64,000 nt of DNA from CAVQAH01 sp963784195 (GTDB taxonomy: Bacteria; Acidobacteriota; Vicinamibacteria; Vicinamibacterales; 2-12-FULL-66-21): NCBI GenBank assembly GCA_963784195.1, contig CAWARA010000027.1, positions 56,851-120,850 on the forward strand. Reading direction: 5' to 3'. This document shows, piece by piece, positions 9,997-20,014 of this stretch. The notes under the pieces are model-generated. The model did no database searches, had not been told where the DNA came from, and was given only the letters and a program-made list of their open reading frames with translations. The translations under genes were made by a program, and so were the position numbers. Within the stretch, counting starts at the first letter, position 1. The number at the start of each line of letters is the position of its first letter.

Positions 9997-10085
9997 TGCC
10001 GTGGTCCGTGGTTCGTAGTTCGTGTCTCGTCGCAGCCTCCGGAATCGTTCGGCGACGACACGGACTACGGTCCACGGACCACGGC
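9997..10085. repeat. GTGGTCCGTGGTTCGTAG palindrome
   Basis: The left arm at 9999-10033 (GTGGTCCGTGGTTCGTAGTT then CGTGTCTCGTCG) is mirrored by 10052-10084 (CGACGACACGGACTACGG then TCCACGGACCACGGC). The spacer between the arms is about 18 bases. It sits between the carboxyltransferase stop and the biotin carboxylase start, inside what should be one operon, so it could set the ratio of the two subunits by partial termination or RNA stability. Confidence 0.8.
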
Positions 10086-10108
10086 AAAGCGAAGTACACT
10101 CAGGGTTT

Positions 10109-11626
10109 GTGAAAATTCTGATCGCCAATCGCGGCGAGATAGCCGTTCGTGTCATTCGAGCGTGTCGCGAGATGGACATACCCACGGTGGCGGTCTACTC
10201 CGACGCCGATCGTGACGCCCGGCACGTCCGCGAGGCCGATCAGGCCATCCACATCGGTCCCAGCGAGACCGTTCGCAGCTACCTGAAGATCGACAGCATC
10301 CTCGACGCAGCCCGGCGTTCAGGCGCCGATGCGATTCATCCGGGGTATGGGTTCCTCGCCGAGAATGCCGCCTTCGCTCGCGCGTGCCGTGACGCGGGAT
10401 TGACGTTCATCGGGCCGTCGCCGGAAGCGATCGCTCTGATGGGCAGCAAGACGGCGGCGCGCGGGGTGGCCATTCGTGCCGGCGTCCCGGTTGTCCCAGG
10501 AACCGAACAGCCATTCGACGCGCTGACGCCTGACGAGGACATCGTCCGGAAGGCCGGGGAGATTGGTTATCCCATCGTCGTGAAGGCAGTTGCCGGTGGT
10601 GGCGGAAAAGGGATGCGAGTCGTGACGGACCCGGCCGAGTTGTCGTCCGCCGTGCGCACGGCGCGATCGGAGGCCGGCGCCGCGTTCGGTGACACGAGCA
10701 TTTACCTCGAGCGCCGGCTGGCGCGTCCTCGCCACATCGAAATCCAGTTGCTCGGCGATCGGTTTGGAACCGTCATCCCGTTCGTCGAGCGCGAGTGCTC
10801 GATCCAGCGGCGGCACCAGAAGGTCGTCGAGGAATCGCCGTCGATGGCGGTCTCGCCGGAGCTTCGCCGAAAGATGGCGGACGCAGCTGCGGCGGTGGCG
10901 CGCACTGTGCAATACACGAATGCCGGGACGATCGAATTCCTGGTCGACGAGGACGGTTCGTTCTATTTCCTCGAAATGAACACCAGGCTGCAGGTCGAAC
11001 ATCCGGTCACCGAGATGGTGACCCGCCTCGACCTGGTGAAGTGGCAGATTCGGATTGCGCGGGGTGAACGGCTCGACGTCGATCCCGAGCGCGCGCTGAC
11101 GCCGCAGGGCCATGCGATCGAATGCCGCATCTACGCCGAGGATCCGGATCAGGGGTTCATGCCGTCCCCCGGGTTGATCAGGGAGATCACACCCGCGGCC
11201 GGCCCAGGGATCAGAGACGACAGCGGCGTCACGGCCGGTTTCAAGGTCCCGGTGTTCTACGACTCGCTCATTGCCAAGCTCGTCGCGTGGGGCGCATCGA
11301 GGGATGAAGCGATCGCGCGGATGTCCCGTGCCCTGGTCGAATACAAGGTGCTTGGGATACGGACGACGATCCCGTTCTTTCTCTGGCTGATGAAACAGGC
11401 CGAGTATCGCGCAGGTCAGTACGACACGACGTACCTCGACAACCTGCTGAACGAGCGCCGCGGCACGACGTTCAGCGAGCTCAGCGGGCGTGACGAGGAG
11501 ATCGTGACGCTGGCGGCGGCGTTGGATGCGTACTTGCGGGCGAGCGGCAACGCGGCAGGGTCAATCACGCGGACGGCTGGCAGCCAGTGGCAGCAAGCGG
11601 CCAGGCGGGAGGCGCTCCGCGGATGA
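10109..11626 (+). CDS. accC: Biotin carboxylase subunit of acyl-CoA carboxylase
   Basis: The ATP-grasp enzyme that carboxylates biotin on the carrier protein; 505 residues from the GTG at 10109. The usual N-terminus KILIANRGEIAVRVIRACRE begins directly at that codon, which is why I chose it over an in-frame start 87 bases upstream that lies within the repeat. ATP-grasp landmarks are AVAGGGGKGMRV, YLERRLARPRHIEIQ, ECSIQRRHQKVVEE and EMNTRLQVEHPVTEMVT. The C-terminal extension beyond the core (to about residue 505) fits the acyl-CoA carboxylase alpha-chain type. It overlaps the carrier gene by four bases. Confidence 0.93.
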   Translation: MKILIANRGEIAVRVIRACREMDIPTVAVYSDADRDARHVREADQAIHIGPSETVRSYLKIDSILDAARRSGADAIHPGYGFLAENAAFARACRDAGLTFIGPSPEAIALMGSKTAARGVAIRAGVPVVPGTEQPFDALTPDEDIVRKAGEIGYPIVVKAVAGGGGKGMRVVTDPAELSSAVRTARSEAGAAFGDTSIYLERRLARPRHIEIQLLGDRFGTVIPFVERECSIQRRHQKVVEESPSMAVSPELRRKMADAAAAVARTVQYTNAGTIEFLVDEDGSFYFLEMNTRLQVEHPVTEMVTRLDLVKWQIRIARGERLDVDPERALTPQGHAIECRIYAEDPDQGFMPSPGLIREITPAAGPGIRDDSGVTAGFKVPVFYDSLIAKLVAWGASRDEAIARMSRALVEYKVLGIRTTIPFFLWLMKQAEYRAGQYDTTYLDNLLNERRGTTFSELSGRDEEIVTLAAALDAYLRASGNAAGSITRTAGSQWQQAARREALRG

Positions 11627-12159
11627 CGTTCGAGATCGAACGCATGACCTTTGAGATCGAGATAGACGGCCGGCCTCGCTCAGTGTCGGTCGAGCGAGCC
11701 GGGGCCGACCGATACCGGTTGACGATCGACGGCCGCGCTCAAGTGGTCAATGCGGCCCGGGTAGGGAGCTTCGGATACTCGTTGCTCCTCGACGGCGAGA
11801 CGAGCACCAGCCGCGAAGTTCACGTGGCGCCAGGGGGCGCTCCCGGTGAGTTCCTCGTGAATCTGGACGGCCGCGTCGTCGCGGCGACGGTCAACGGCCG
11901 CCGGGCACGGAGAGGAAGCCGCGATGCGGCAGGTACCGCAGCAGGTGAACAGAGGGTTGTGGCGCCAATGCCCGGCCGCATCGTGAAGGTGCTGGTCGGT
12001 CCCGGTGATGAGGTTGCCGCCCGTCAAGGCGTTGTCGTCGTCGAAGCTATGAAAATGGAGAACGAGCTTCGCGCCCAGAGATCGGGCCGCGTCCGCGAAG
12101 TCTCCGTGGCGCCTGGCGCCTCGGTCGAGGCCGGCCGGGTTCTCGTCGTTCTAGAGTAG
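11623..12159 (+). CDS. Biotin carboxyl carrier protein
   Basis: A 178-residue carrier whose C-terminal biotinyl domain (about 110-178) holds the biotinylation motif EAMKMEN with Lys144 as the modified residue and the preceding PMPGRIVKVLVGPGDEV. The N-terminal 90 residues form a beta-rich domain, probably the BT/linker region that docks to the carboxyltransferase. The start is ATG at 11623, overlapping the biotin carboxylase stop as ATGA; a second ATG seven codons on would also give a plausible start. It completes the pccB-like/accC set as separate chains rather than a fused alpha subunit. Confidence 0.9.
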   Translation: MTFEIERMTFEIEIDGRPRSVSVERAGADRYRLTIDGRAQVVNAARVGSFGYSLLLDGETSTSREVHVAPGGAPGEFLVNLDGRVVAATVNGRRARRGSRDAAGTAAGEQRVVAPMPGRIVKVLVGPGDEVAARQGVVVVEAMKMENELRAQRSGRVREVSVAPGASVEAGRVLVVLE

Positions 12160-12223
12160 GCCCGGCCTCCTTCAGGTCGGGCGTGTCCGCGTACCCCCAA
12201 CTCGGGCGTGCCGCAATAAACTC

Positions 12224-15200
12224 TTGGAAGAAAGCCAGCAGCCAGGATCTCCGGACACCGGAACACCGGTCGACGCCGCGCCGCCACCACGGCGGGGTCG
12301 CGTGCGGAAGGTCTTCGTCCGCCTGCTTGGCCTGTTGCTCGCCGTGATCGTCGGTTTGCTGGTCACGGGCTTCACGATTGACCTCGGACCACATGTCAAA
12401 GACATCGCGGAGAAGCAGGGCTCGAATTATCTCAAGCGGCCGATGCACATCGGGCGACTGTCAGCCAGGCTGAGACTCGGCCTGTTCGTCATCGAGGACC
12501 TCGTCATCGAGGGTCTCGAACCGCAGAGCCGTCCCTTTCTGAAGGCGAAGAAGATCACCGTGGAGTTTCCATGGTGGACCGTCTTCACGCGCAAGCTGAT
12601 CATCGAGTCGGTGACGATGACGGATTGGGAGATGGTCCTCGAAACCTTTCCGTCCTCGGCAGAGTATCCCAATGGCCGGCACAACCTGCCGAAACTGATG
12701 CCCGAGCGCAGGGAACCGACCCAGCCAGGGCGGGTCAACCTGACCACCACGCTCAAGTCCGTGCTCGCTGACCGCGGGAAGCTGACCTTCGAGGATCACG
12801 GCGCGCCGTGGAGCACGGTTGCCCCGAATTTGACCGTGCAGTTGTACCGGAGCGACCTGACCAACGACTACCGGGGCCGCGCGGCGTTCTCGGACGGAAC
12901 GATCAGCATCCTCACGTATGAGCCGTTTGGTGCGACCATGCGGTCGCGGTTCAACATGCAGGGGGGCAGGGTTCGCTTCGATCGAATCGACCTGCTGAGC
13001 GACGGCGCCCGCTCGATCCTCACCGGCGACCTCGACCTCGGCCGCTGGCCGGAACAGCTCTATCAGATCACCTCGGTGATCGACTTTCCCACGCAGAAGG
13101 ACATCTTCTTCCACAACCAGAACTTCTCCGTGTCGGGTACTGCTGACTTCACCGGGACGTTCCGGATGTTCAAAGGTGGACGCGATCTGCGCGGCACATT
13201 CCACAGCGACCTCGCCAGCGTGAACGCGTGGCGATTCAGGGATCTCGACGGATCGGTGCTGTGGGTGCCAGATCGGCTCGAGGTCACGAGAGCGAACACC
13301 CGTCTGTACGGAGGAACGGCGCGATTCGATTACCGCATGGCACCGCTCAATCGCCGGGACACACCTGCTCGAGCGACCTGGGACATCGAGCATCGAAACG
13401 TGAATCTCGCGATGTTGACGGATTTCTTCGAGACCCAGGGGCTCCGGCTGTCCGGTGGCGCGTCCGGGAGCCACCGCATCCAGTGGCCAATTGGAAAGTG
13501 GTCGCTGAAAACAGCGCACGGGGAAGTAACGGTCGAGCCACCGGCCGGTGTGCAACCCATGACGCGCCAGTTTGCGTCGGAGCAGGTCGCGGCGGCCGCC
13601 GCGATGCCGGAGGAGGAAGGCCCCTTCAATCCGCGGGTGGACATCGGATACGTGCCGATGGCGGGCCAAATCGTCTACTCGATGGATCCGGAATGGATCG
13701 AGCTCGATAAGAGCTGGGCGGCGACGCCGAAAACGTTCGTCGAGTTCGAGGGACAAACGGCGTACGGACAGCGGTCGCGTATCCCGTTCCACGTCACGAG
13801 CCTGGACTGGCAGGAAAGCGATCGGCTGCTTGCGGGCATCATGACCGCCTTCGGCGCCCAGACGAGGGCCGTGCCGGTCGGTGGGTTCGGCGAGTTCGAC
13901 GGCGTCCTGCTCGAATCGTTCACGCGGCCACGCATTCAGGGTCGATTCTCCGGTGAGCGTCTCAAAGCGTGGGACGTCGTGTGGGGAAGCGGCCGCGGCG
14001 ACGTCACGATCGAAAACAGCTATGCGCACGTGACGAGCGCGGTGGTTGCCACGCCGACCTCCGAGATTCATGCAGCGGGACAGTTCTCGCTCGGTTTTCC
14101 GCGAAAGGACAACGGCGTCGAGATCGACGCCCGGGTGAAGCTGGTCCGCCGGCCGATGGCCGATCTGAAGCACGCCTTCGAGCTGGACGACTACAACATG
14201 GACGGCCTCGTCTCGGGCGAGTACCACATCTTCGGGCAGTACCTGACGCCCCACGGATTCGGCAGGCTGCTCGTCGAGAAGGGCGTCGCGTACGGCGAGA
14301 CGTTCGATACCGCCGAGGCCTCGCTGCGGTTCGAGGGCAATGGCGTGCGGCTGGACGGCCTGGACATCAAGAAGGGCGTGGGGAAGGTCGTAGGTGCCGC
14401 GTTCGTCGGTTGGGATGGCACGTATTCGTTCAACGCGGACGGCGAGCGGATTCCGCTCGAGTCGCTGGACACCGTCTCGTTCCCGCAGGCACCTTTGACC
14501 GGCCTTCTGCAATTCACCGCGACCGGCGCCGGCACGTTCGAATCGCCACGCTACGAGGTCAAGCTCCGCGTGGACGATCTCTTTGCCGGCGACGAAGGGA
14601 TCGGCCAGCTGACTGGCCGGATCGGCGTGCGTGACGAAGTGCTGAACGCCGAGCTCGAAGCGGCGTCCCCACGTCTGTCAGTGTCCGGAGCCGGCCGAAT
14701 CGCCCTGACGCCCGAGAAGGACGCCGAGCTGACGTTCCGTTTTACCGATACCTCGCTCGATCCCTACGTCCGGTTCTTCGAGCCGAGGCTTTCCCCCTTT
14801 ACGACGGCTATCGTCGGTGGAACGGTCCGCGTCGTCGGCGAGCTTACCAACCGGGACCAGCTGGTGGTCGAAACGAACGTCGAACAGCTGGATCTGAAGC
14901 TGTTCGACTATCCGCTTCGCAACAAGTCTCCAATCAAGCTGACGCTCGACCGGCAGGTGTTGAAGATCAACGATTTCCGGCTGACGGGCGAGGGCACCGA
15001 GCTTCAACTCGACGGCGATGTATCCCTCCGCGATCAGCTCATCGACGTCAACGCGAAGGGTGACGCCAACCTCGGCATCCTGCAGGGGTTCTTCCGCGAC
15101 ATTCGCAGCCGGGGCACCGCGACGCTGACCGCGGAAATTGACGGACCGTTCAGCAAACCGATCTTCTCAGGCGCTGCGTCGATTGCGGATGGCCGCCTTC

Positions 15201-16381
15201 GCCACTTCTCGCTGCCGCATTCGCTCGAGGCGGTCAACGGCCGCATCCTGTTCGACGCGGGCGGCATCCGCATCGACGAAACGAGCCCGCTCGTCGGGCG
15301 GCTGGGCGGCGGCGAGGTGACCTTCGGCGGGCGGATTGGCTTGAACGGTTTCCTGCCAGGCGAGCTCAACCTGACAGCACGCGGGGAGCGCATGAACGTC
15401 CGCTACCCTGAAGGCTTCCGTTCCCTCGTCGACGCCGATCTGCGGCTCGAGGGCACGCTGAGCGCCCCGCTTCTCGCAGGTAACGTCGTCGTGCGCGACG
15501 CGCTCTGGTCACAACGTTTCGAAGCAAACCCCGAAATTTTCAATTTCGGTGGAAGCGGCACCACGCCGGCGCCCGTCGTGGCCGGACCGCCGGCGCAGAC
15601 AATTCCGTTGCGGTTCGAGATCAACGTCGAAGCTGCGGACACACTGAGGATCGAGAACAACCTCGCTCGCATGGTCGCCAGCGCCAACCTGCAGCTGCGT
15701 GGCACCTACGATCGGCCTCAACTGTTCGGCCGCGCCGAGATCGATCGCGGCGACTTCGTGTTCGAGGGCAACCGCTACCTCGTGACGCAGGGTACCGTCG
15801 ATTTCTTCAATCCGAGCCGCATCGAGCCGTTCTTCGACGTGGAGGCCGAGACGCGCGTGCGGCTTCCGGGACAGACCTACCGCGTCACCATCGGATTGAG
15901 CGGAACGCCAAGCCGGCTGGCCCCGCCACTCCTGAACTCGGATCCACCGCTGCCGATGATCGACATCATCGGTCTCGTGTTCGGCCAGACGCCGCAGCAG
16001 GATGCCGAGCTGCGTGCGCTCGTGCCAGGGGCTGCACAACAGCAGGAGGAAGCGCTCATCAGACAGGGACTTGCGCGTGTGCTGACCGGATCGATCTCGG
16101 CACCAATCGATCGAGCGTTCGAGCAAACGTTCGGCGCGAGCGTGCAGATTACGCCGAGCCTGGGCAGCGAGACCGATCCGCTGACACCGTCAGCCCGACT
16201 GGTCTTCGGCAGGCGGCTATCCAATCGCGCGTATCTGACGTTCGCACGGGCGCTCGGCAACTCGCAACATGACCAGATCCTGATCCTCGAGTTCGACCAG
16301 AGCGACCGGCTCGGCTGGGTCTTCACGCAGAACGGCGACGGCACGTTCGCGATCGACTTCCGCGTCCGTCGCCGATTCTGA
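12224..16381 (+). CDS. tamB: Translocation and assembly module subunit TamB
   Basis: A 1385-residue envelope protein of the TamB/AsmA-like family. It is anchored by one N-terminal helix (VRLLGLLLAVIVGLLVTGF, about residues 31-49), with a long beta-helical periplasmic body and the C-terminal DUF490 domain (roughly 1050-1385; RGDFVFEGNRYLVTQGTVDFFNPSRI is its typical strand pattern, interrupted here by commas only in reading). TamB bridges inner and outer membranes and works with TamA in outer-membrane protein or phospholipid transport. No ATG precedes the anchor; TTG at 12224 or GTG at 12302 is the start. The stop overlaps the ATG of tamA. Confidence 0.88.
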   Translation: MEESQQPGSPDTGTPVDAAPPPRRGRVRKVFVRLLGLLLAVIVGLLVTGFTIDLGPHVKDIAEKQGSNYLKRPMHIGRLSARLRLGLFVIEDLVIEGLEPQSRPFLKAKKITVEFPWWTVFTRKLIIESVTMTDWEMVLETFPSSAEYPNGRHNLPKLMPERREPTQPGRVNLTTTLKSVLADRGKLTFEDHGAPWSTVAPNLTVQLYRSDLTNDYRGRAAFSDGTISILTYEPFGATMRSRFNMQGGRVRFDRIDLLSDGARSILTGDLDLGRWPEQLYQITSVIDFPTQKDIFFHNQNFSVSGTADFTGTFRMFKGGRDLRGTFHSDLASVNAWRFRDLDGSVLWVPDRLEVTRANTRLYGGTARFDYRMAPLNRRDTPARATWDIEHRNVNLAMLTDFFETQGLRLSGGASGSHRIQWPIGKWSLKTAHGEVTVEPPAGVQPMTRQFASEQVAAAAAMPEEEGPFNPRVDIGYVPMAGQIVYSMDPEWIELDKSWAATPKTFVEFEGQTAYGQRSRIPFHVTSLDWQESDRLLAGIMTAFGAQTRAVPVGGFGEFDGVLLESFTRPRIQGRFSGERLKAWDVVWGSGRGDVTIENSYAHVTSAVVATPTSEIHAAGQFSLGFPRKDNGVEIDARVKLVRRPMADLKHAFELDDYNMDGLVSGEYHIFGQYLTPHGFGRLLVEKGVAYGETFDTAEASLRFEGNGVRLDGLDIKKGVGKVVGAAFVGWDGTYSFNADGERIPLESLDTVSFPQAPLTGLLQFTATGAGTFESPRYEVKLRVDDLFAGDEGIGQLTGRIGVRDEVLNAELEAASPRLSVSGAGRIALTPEKDAELTFRFTDTSLDPYVRFFEPRLSPFTTAIVGGTVRVVGELTNRDQLVVETNVEQLDLKLFDYPLRNKSPIKLTLDRQVLKINDFRLTGEGTELQLDGDVSLRDQLIDVNAKGDANLGILQGFFRDIRSRGTATLTAEIDGPFSKPIFSGAASIADGRLRHFSLPHSLEAVNGRILFDAGGIRIDETSPLVGRLGGGEVTFGGRIGLNGFLPGELNLTARGERMNVRYPEGFRSLVDADLRLEGTLSAPLLAGNVVVRDALWSQRFEANPEIFNFGGSGTTPAPVVAGPPAQTIPLRFEINVEAADTLRIENNLARMVASANLQLRGTYDRPQLFGRAEIDRGDFVFEGNRYLVTQGTVDFFNPSRIEPFFDVEAETRVRLPGQTYRVTIGLSGTPSRLAPPLLNSDPPLPMIDIIGLVFGQTPQQDAELRALVPGAAQQQEEALIRQGLARVLTGSISAPIDRAFEQTFGASVQITPSLGSETDPLTPSARLVFGRRLSNRAYLTFARALGNSQHDQILILEFDQSDRLGWVFTQNGDGTFAIDFRVRRRF

Positions 16382-19310
16382 TGCGGGTACGACGAGCCAG
16401 TTCCATTGCTGCGCTCGCGCTGATTGCGATCGTCCCGGCGGCAGCCCTGGCGCAGTCACCGGCCGGCCCCTACGTTGGGCGCCCGATCGATTCCATCGCG
16501 CTCTATCTCGAGAACACGCCGACGCAGGATGCGGCGCTCCTCGACCTGCTCGAGACACGCGTCGGGCAGCCACTCGACATGGCCGATGTCCGTGAGTCGA
16601 TCGTCCACCTTTACAGCCTCGGACGGTTTCAGGATGTTCAGGTCGACGCGACCGACGGGTCTTCGGGTGGCGTCGCGCTTCGCTACAACCTGATTCCTCT
16701 CCACACCATTCAGCGGATCGGCTTTTCGGGGAACGTCGCGCTCTCGGAGGGCACGCTGCGCCGCACGGTCACCGACCGCTTCGGCGAGAGCCCTCCGGTT
16801 GGCCGCGCCGAAGATGCTGCGCGGCTCCTCGAGGACTTCTATGCGCAGAACGGCTACCCGTGGGCCAGGGTAAAGCCGGTGCTCGAAGAACGGCACGATC
16901 CAGATCGGACGCTGCTGACGTTTCAGATCGAGGCGGGCCCGCTCGCGAAGATCCGCAATGTCGACATCGATGGGGAAACCCGGCTCGGGCGGCCGGCGTT
17001 CCTGACGAAGCTGCGCGCCGCACCAGGGGATCCGTATCTCAGCGAACAACTCCGACGGCGTCTCGACGAATACGTGCAGGATCTCCGCAAACGCGGGTTC
17101 TACCTTGCCACCGCCTCGTTCCAGTCGGTCGAGGTCGAAGAGGCAGCGAGCGTCGACCTCACCATCAACGTAGATACCGGCCCCGTGGTCACGGTGCGAT
17201 TCGAGGGCGATCGTCTTCCGCAGGACCGTCTCAGCGCGCTCGTGCCGATCGAGAAGGAAGGATCGGTCGAAGAGGACCTGCTGGAGGACTCCGAGGCCCG
17301 GATCGAGGATTACCTTCGTCAGCAAGGCTACTGGAAGGCTGAGGTCACCTATCGCCGAGAGGAAGCCGAAGGAACGCTTGCCGTGGTGTTTCAGGTCAAG
17401 CGCGGCCTCGTCTATCGCGTTGCGAGCGACGTCGAGATTCGCGGCAACGTGGCGATACCCACCAGCGAGCTTCGCCCGCTCGTGCCCTTCAAGCCGGGCA
17501 CCGTCTTCGTCGATGCGCAGCTGACCGCCGCCGCGACCGCGATCCGCAGCCTGTACCTGCAGCGCGGTTTCGCCTCTGCCGAGGTCAAGCCTGCAGCCAA
17601 TGAAACCGATCCGCCTCAGCCAGGCGAAGGAGCCATCCGTCCCGACATCGTCATCGTCGAAGGGCCGGGCACGACCGTCCGATCCGTCGACATCACCGGT
17701 AACACGGCGCTTTCCGACCAGGAGCTCCTTGCGCGGGTGCAGGTGAAGCCGGGCCAACCCTTCTACGCGCCGCAGACGGCCGTCGATCGGGATGCGCTCG
17801 TGGTCGAGTACCCTGAACCTTGGCTTCGCCTCAGCGACGGTAGAACCGATCCAGAAACGATCCGAGGATGGGACGCAGGTCGATCTCGTCTACCAGGTGC
17901 AGGAGGGCCCACAGACGATCGTCGATCACATCCTGGTCGTGGGAAACACGGCGACCGATCCAAAGGTCGTCGTCCGCGAGCTGCAGTTTCAGTCCGGTCA
18001 GCCGCTGGGCCTCGACAGCCTGTTCGAGAGTCAGCGCCGTCTGACATCGCTCGGATTGTTCCGCAGGGTTCGGATCACCGAGCTGACGCACGGTGGCGGC
18101 ACGCGTCGCGACGTCCTGGTCACGGTCGAGGAGTCGCCCCGCACCACCATCGGCTACGGCGCGGGCGTCGAGGGCATGCAGGTGCTGCGCGCAACAGGTC
18201 CTGGTGGCGAAGCCGAGGAGCACCTGGAGTTCGCGCCGCGCGGGTTCTTCGAGGTCGGACGACGGAACCTCGGTGGAAAGAATCGATCGGTCAGCCTCTA
18301 CGCGCGGGCGAGCCTGCGGCCGAACGCGGAACCCGACGATCCTGAACGCGACGGTTCGGGGATTGGCTTGAACGAGTACCGTGTCGTTGGCACCTACCTG
18401 CAACCGCGGCTCCTTGGCCCGAACATCCTGACCGTGACCGCCGCGGCCGAGCAGGGAGTCCGTTCCAGCTTCAGCTTCACGCGCAGAGGAGTGAACGGCG
18501 ACCTCGTGCGACGCATCACGAATACGATACGCATCAGCGGCCGTTACTCGTTCGGAACGCACGCGCACCTTCGACGAGCGGCTCGACGAACTAGAGCAGG
18601 CAACCATCGACCGTCTCTTCCCTCAAGTGCGGCTGTCCGGTTTCTCGGGTGCGGTCGTTCGCGACACGCGTGACGACTTGCTCAACCCAGAGAGCGGCAC
18701 GCTCGTCAGCGGCGAGGCGAGCATGGCCGCACGCGCGCTCGGCGGGCAGGTCGGCTTCGTGAAGACATATCTCCAGGGGTTCTGGTTCCGCCGCCTGCCG
18801 GGCCAGCGGCGAATCGTATTCGCTACGCGAACGGCGCTGGGTCTGGCGGACGGCTTTCCTCGCGAGACGCAGCCCACGGACGAGAACGGCAATCCGATCG
18901 ACGGGCCGACGATCTTCATCGAGGACCTTCCGGCCAGCGAGCGCTTCTTCGCTGGAGGCGACACCACGATCCGAGGTTTTGCCCTTGATACTGTCGGCGC
19001 GCCCGACACGATCACGCCGCGCGGCTTCCCCACGGGCGGCAACGCCGTGCTGATCATGAACGGCGAGCTGCGCGTTCCGGTCTGGCGGGAGTTCGGCGCG
19101 GCATTCTTCGTGGACGGCGGCAACGTCTTCAGGCGGGTGACGCAGTTCGACATCGGCGAGCTGCGCGGCAGCGTCGGCTTCGGCGTGCGTTACCGTTCCC
19201 CGATAGGCCCGGTGCGCGTGGATCTCGGCTTCAAGCTCGATCGCCGCGAGATCGGCGGTCGCCTCGAGCCGCGGACGGCTCTGCATTTCAGCTTCGGCCA
19301 GGCTTTCTAG
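16381..19310 (+). CDS. tamA: TamA/BamA-family outer membrane assembly protein (two frameshifts)
   Basis: Begins with a signal peptide (ending PAAALAQ) and continues with about five POTRA domains (for example QRIGFSGNVALSEGTLRR, YRVASDVEIRGNVAIPTSE and VRSVDITGNTALSDQELL), then a 16-strand-type barrel ending in ALHFSFGQAF with the terminal aromatic residue needed for insertion. Read across two shifts, the product is about 975 residues, longer than E. coli TamA and nearer BamA in POTRA number. One shift is an extra C near 17811 (GAGTACCCTGAACC), the other an extra G near 18552 (TTCGGAACGC). Barrel landmarks include FFAGGDTTIRGF and SVGFGVRYRSPIGPVRVDLG. Linked to tamB, it forms the TAM complex. 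Confidence 0.88.
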
Positions 19311-19312
19311 CA

Positions 19313-19338
19313 GGGCGCGGCTTCAGCCGCGCCGCGAT
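19313..19338. repeat. GCGGCTTCAGCCGC hairpin
   Basis: GCGCGGCTTCAGCCGCGC is a near-perfect palindrome placed three bases after the tamA stop and before the SurA-like gene. Same unit as in the elements at 1862 and 39787. No T-run follows, so it is more likely an mRNA processing or stability element than a true terminator. Confidence 0.75.
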
Positions 19339-19349
19339 TAGGTGGACAT

Positions 19350-19997
19350 ATGTTGACCTCGCGGCTCTTGGTCGTGACAGCTATCGGGCTGATCTTCTCG
19401 GCGCCGACTCATGCGGAGATCATCGATCGCATCCTCGCGGTGGTCGGTGGCGATCCGATCCTGCTGTCGGATGCGCTTGCGGCGCAGCGCTTCGGGCTCG
19501 TCGAGGTGCCGCCCGGCACAGCGGATCCGATGCGGGCGACGATCGATTTGCTCATCGATTGGCGTCTGCAGCTGTCAGAGGTCAATCGCTACCTGCCACC
19601 CGAGCCTACTCCAGAGCAAATGGAGGCCCGCATAGAGGCGGTACGCTCCCGCTTTCCTTCCCCGGCGGCGTTCGACGCAGCGCTCGCGGAGGGCGGTTTG
19701 ACGATGGAGCTGCTGACGGCGAGAGTGCGGGAGGCGCTGCGGATCGAGAGCTATCGCAGCCAGCGTTTCGCAGTGGCGCTGCAGCCGACCGACGAAGAGC
19801 TGGTTCAGTACTACCGCTCGCACGAGCCGGACTTTACCGTGCAGGGGCAGCTTCGGCCTTTCAACGATGTGCGGGAAGACGTGCGTCAGCGGCTGCTCGC
19901 TGAGAGAACGGATGCCATGATTCGTGGATGGACGGAAGGGCTGCGGCGCCGAACCGAAGTGAGCATCCTGTACGGCGCGCCGTTCCGTCAGCGCTGA
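19350..19997 (+). CDS. SurA-type periplasmic chaperone lacking a PPIase domain
   Basis: A 215-residue secreted protein: signal peptide (GLIFSAPTHA), then the SurA N-terminal pattern EIIDRILAVVGGDPILLSD and a helical chaperone core ending with YYRSHEPDF, as in SurA/PrsA chaperones where a parvulin domain would follow. Here the protein ends after a helical segment without any parvulin (no GGDLGW- or HILV-type motif). Such short SurA-like proteins are thought to hold outer-membrane proteins in the periplasm. The position directly after tamB-tamA supports a role in outer-membrane protein delivery. Confidence 0.8.
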   Translation: MLTSRLLVVTAIGLIFSAPTHAEIIDRILAVVGGDPILLSDALAAQRFGLVEVPPGTADPMRATIDLLIDWRLQLSEVNRYLPPEPTPEQMEARIEAVRSRFPSPAAFDAALAEGGLTMELLTARVREALRIESYRSQRFAVALQPTDEELVQYYRSHEPDFTVQGQLRPFNDVREDVRQRLLAERTDAMIRGWTEGLRRRTEVSILYGAPFRQR

Positions 19998-20014
19998 GCG
20001 TGCGGGCTCATCGC

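Noticed and set aside
12461..14512. Long minus-strand open frame opposite tamB (683 codons)
   Set aside because: It is antisense to a gene with clear family motifs, has no recognisable domains, and high GC makes such shadows common. The same applies to the 622-codon frame opposite nrdJ at 37562-39430.
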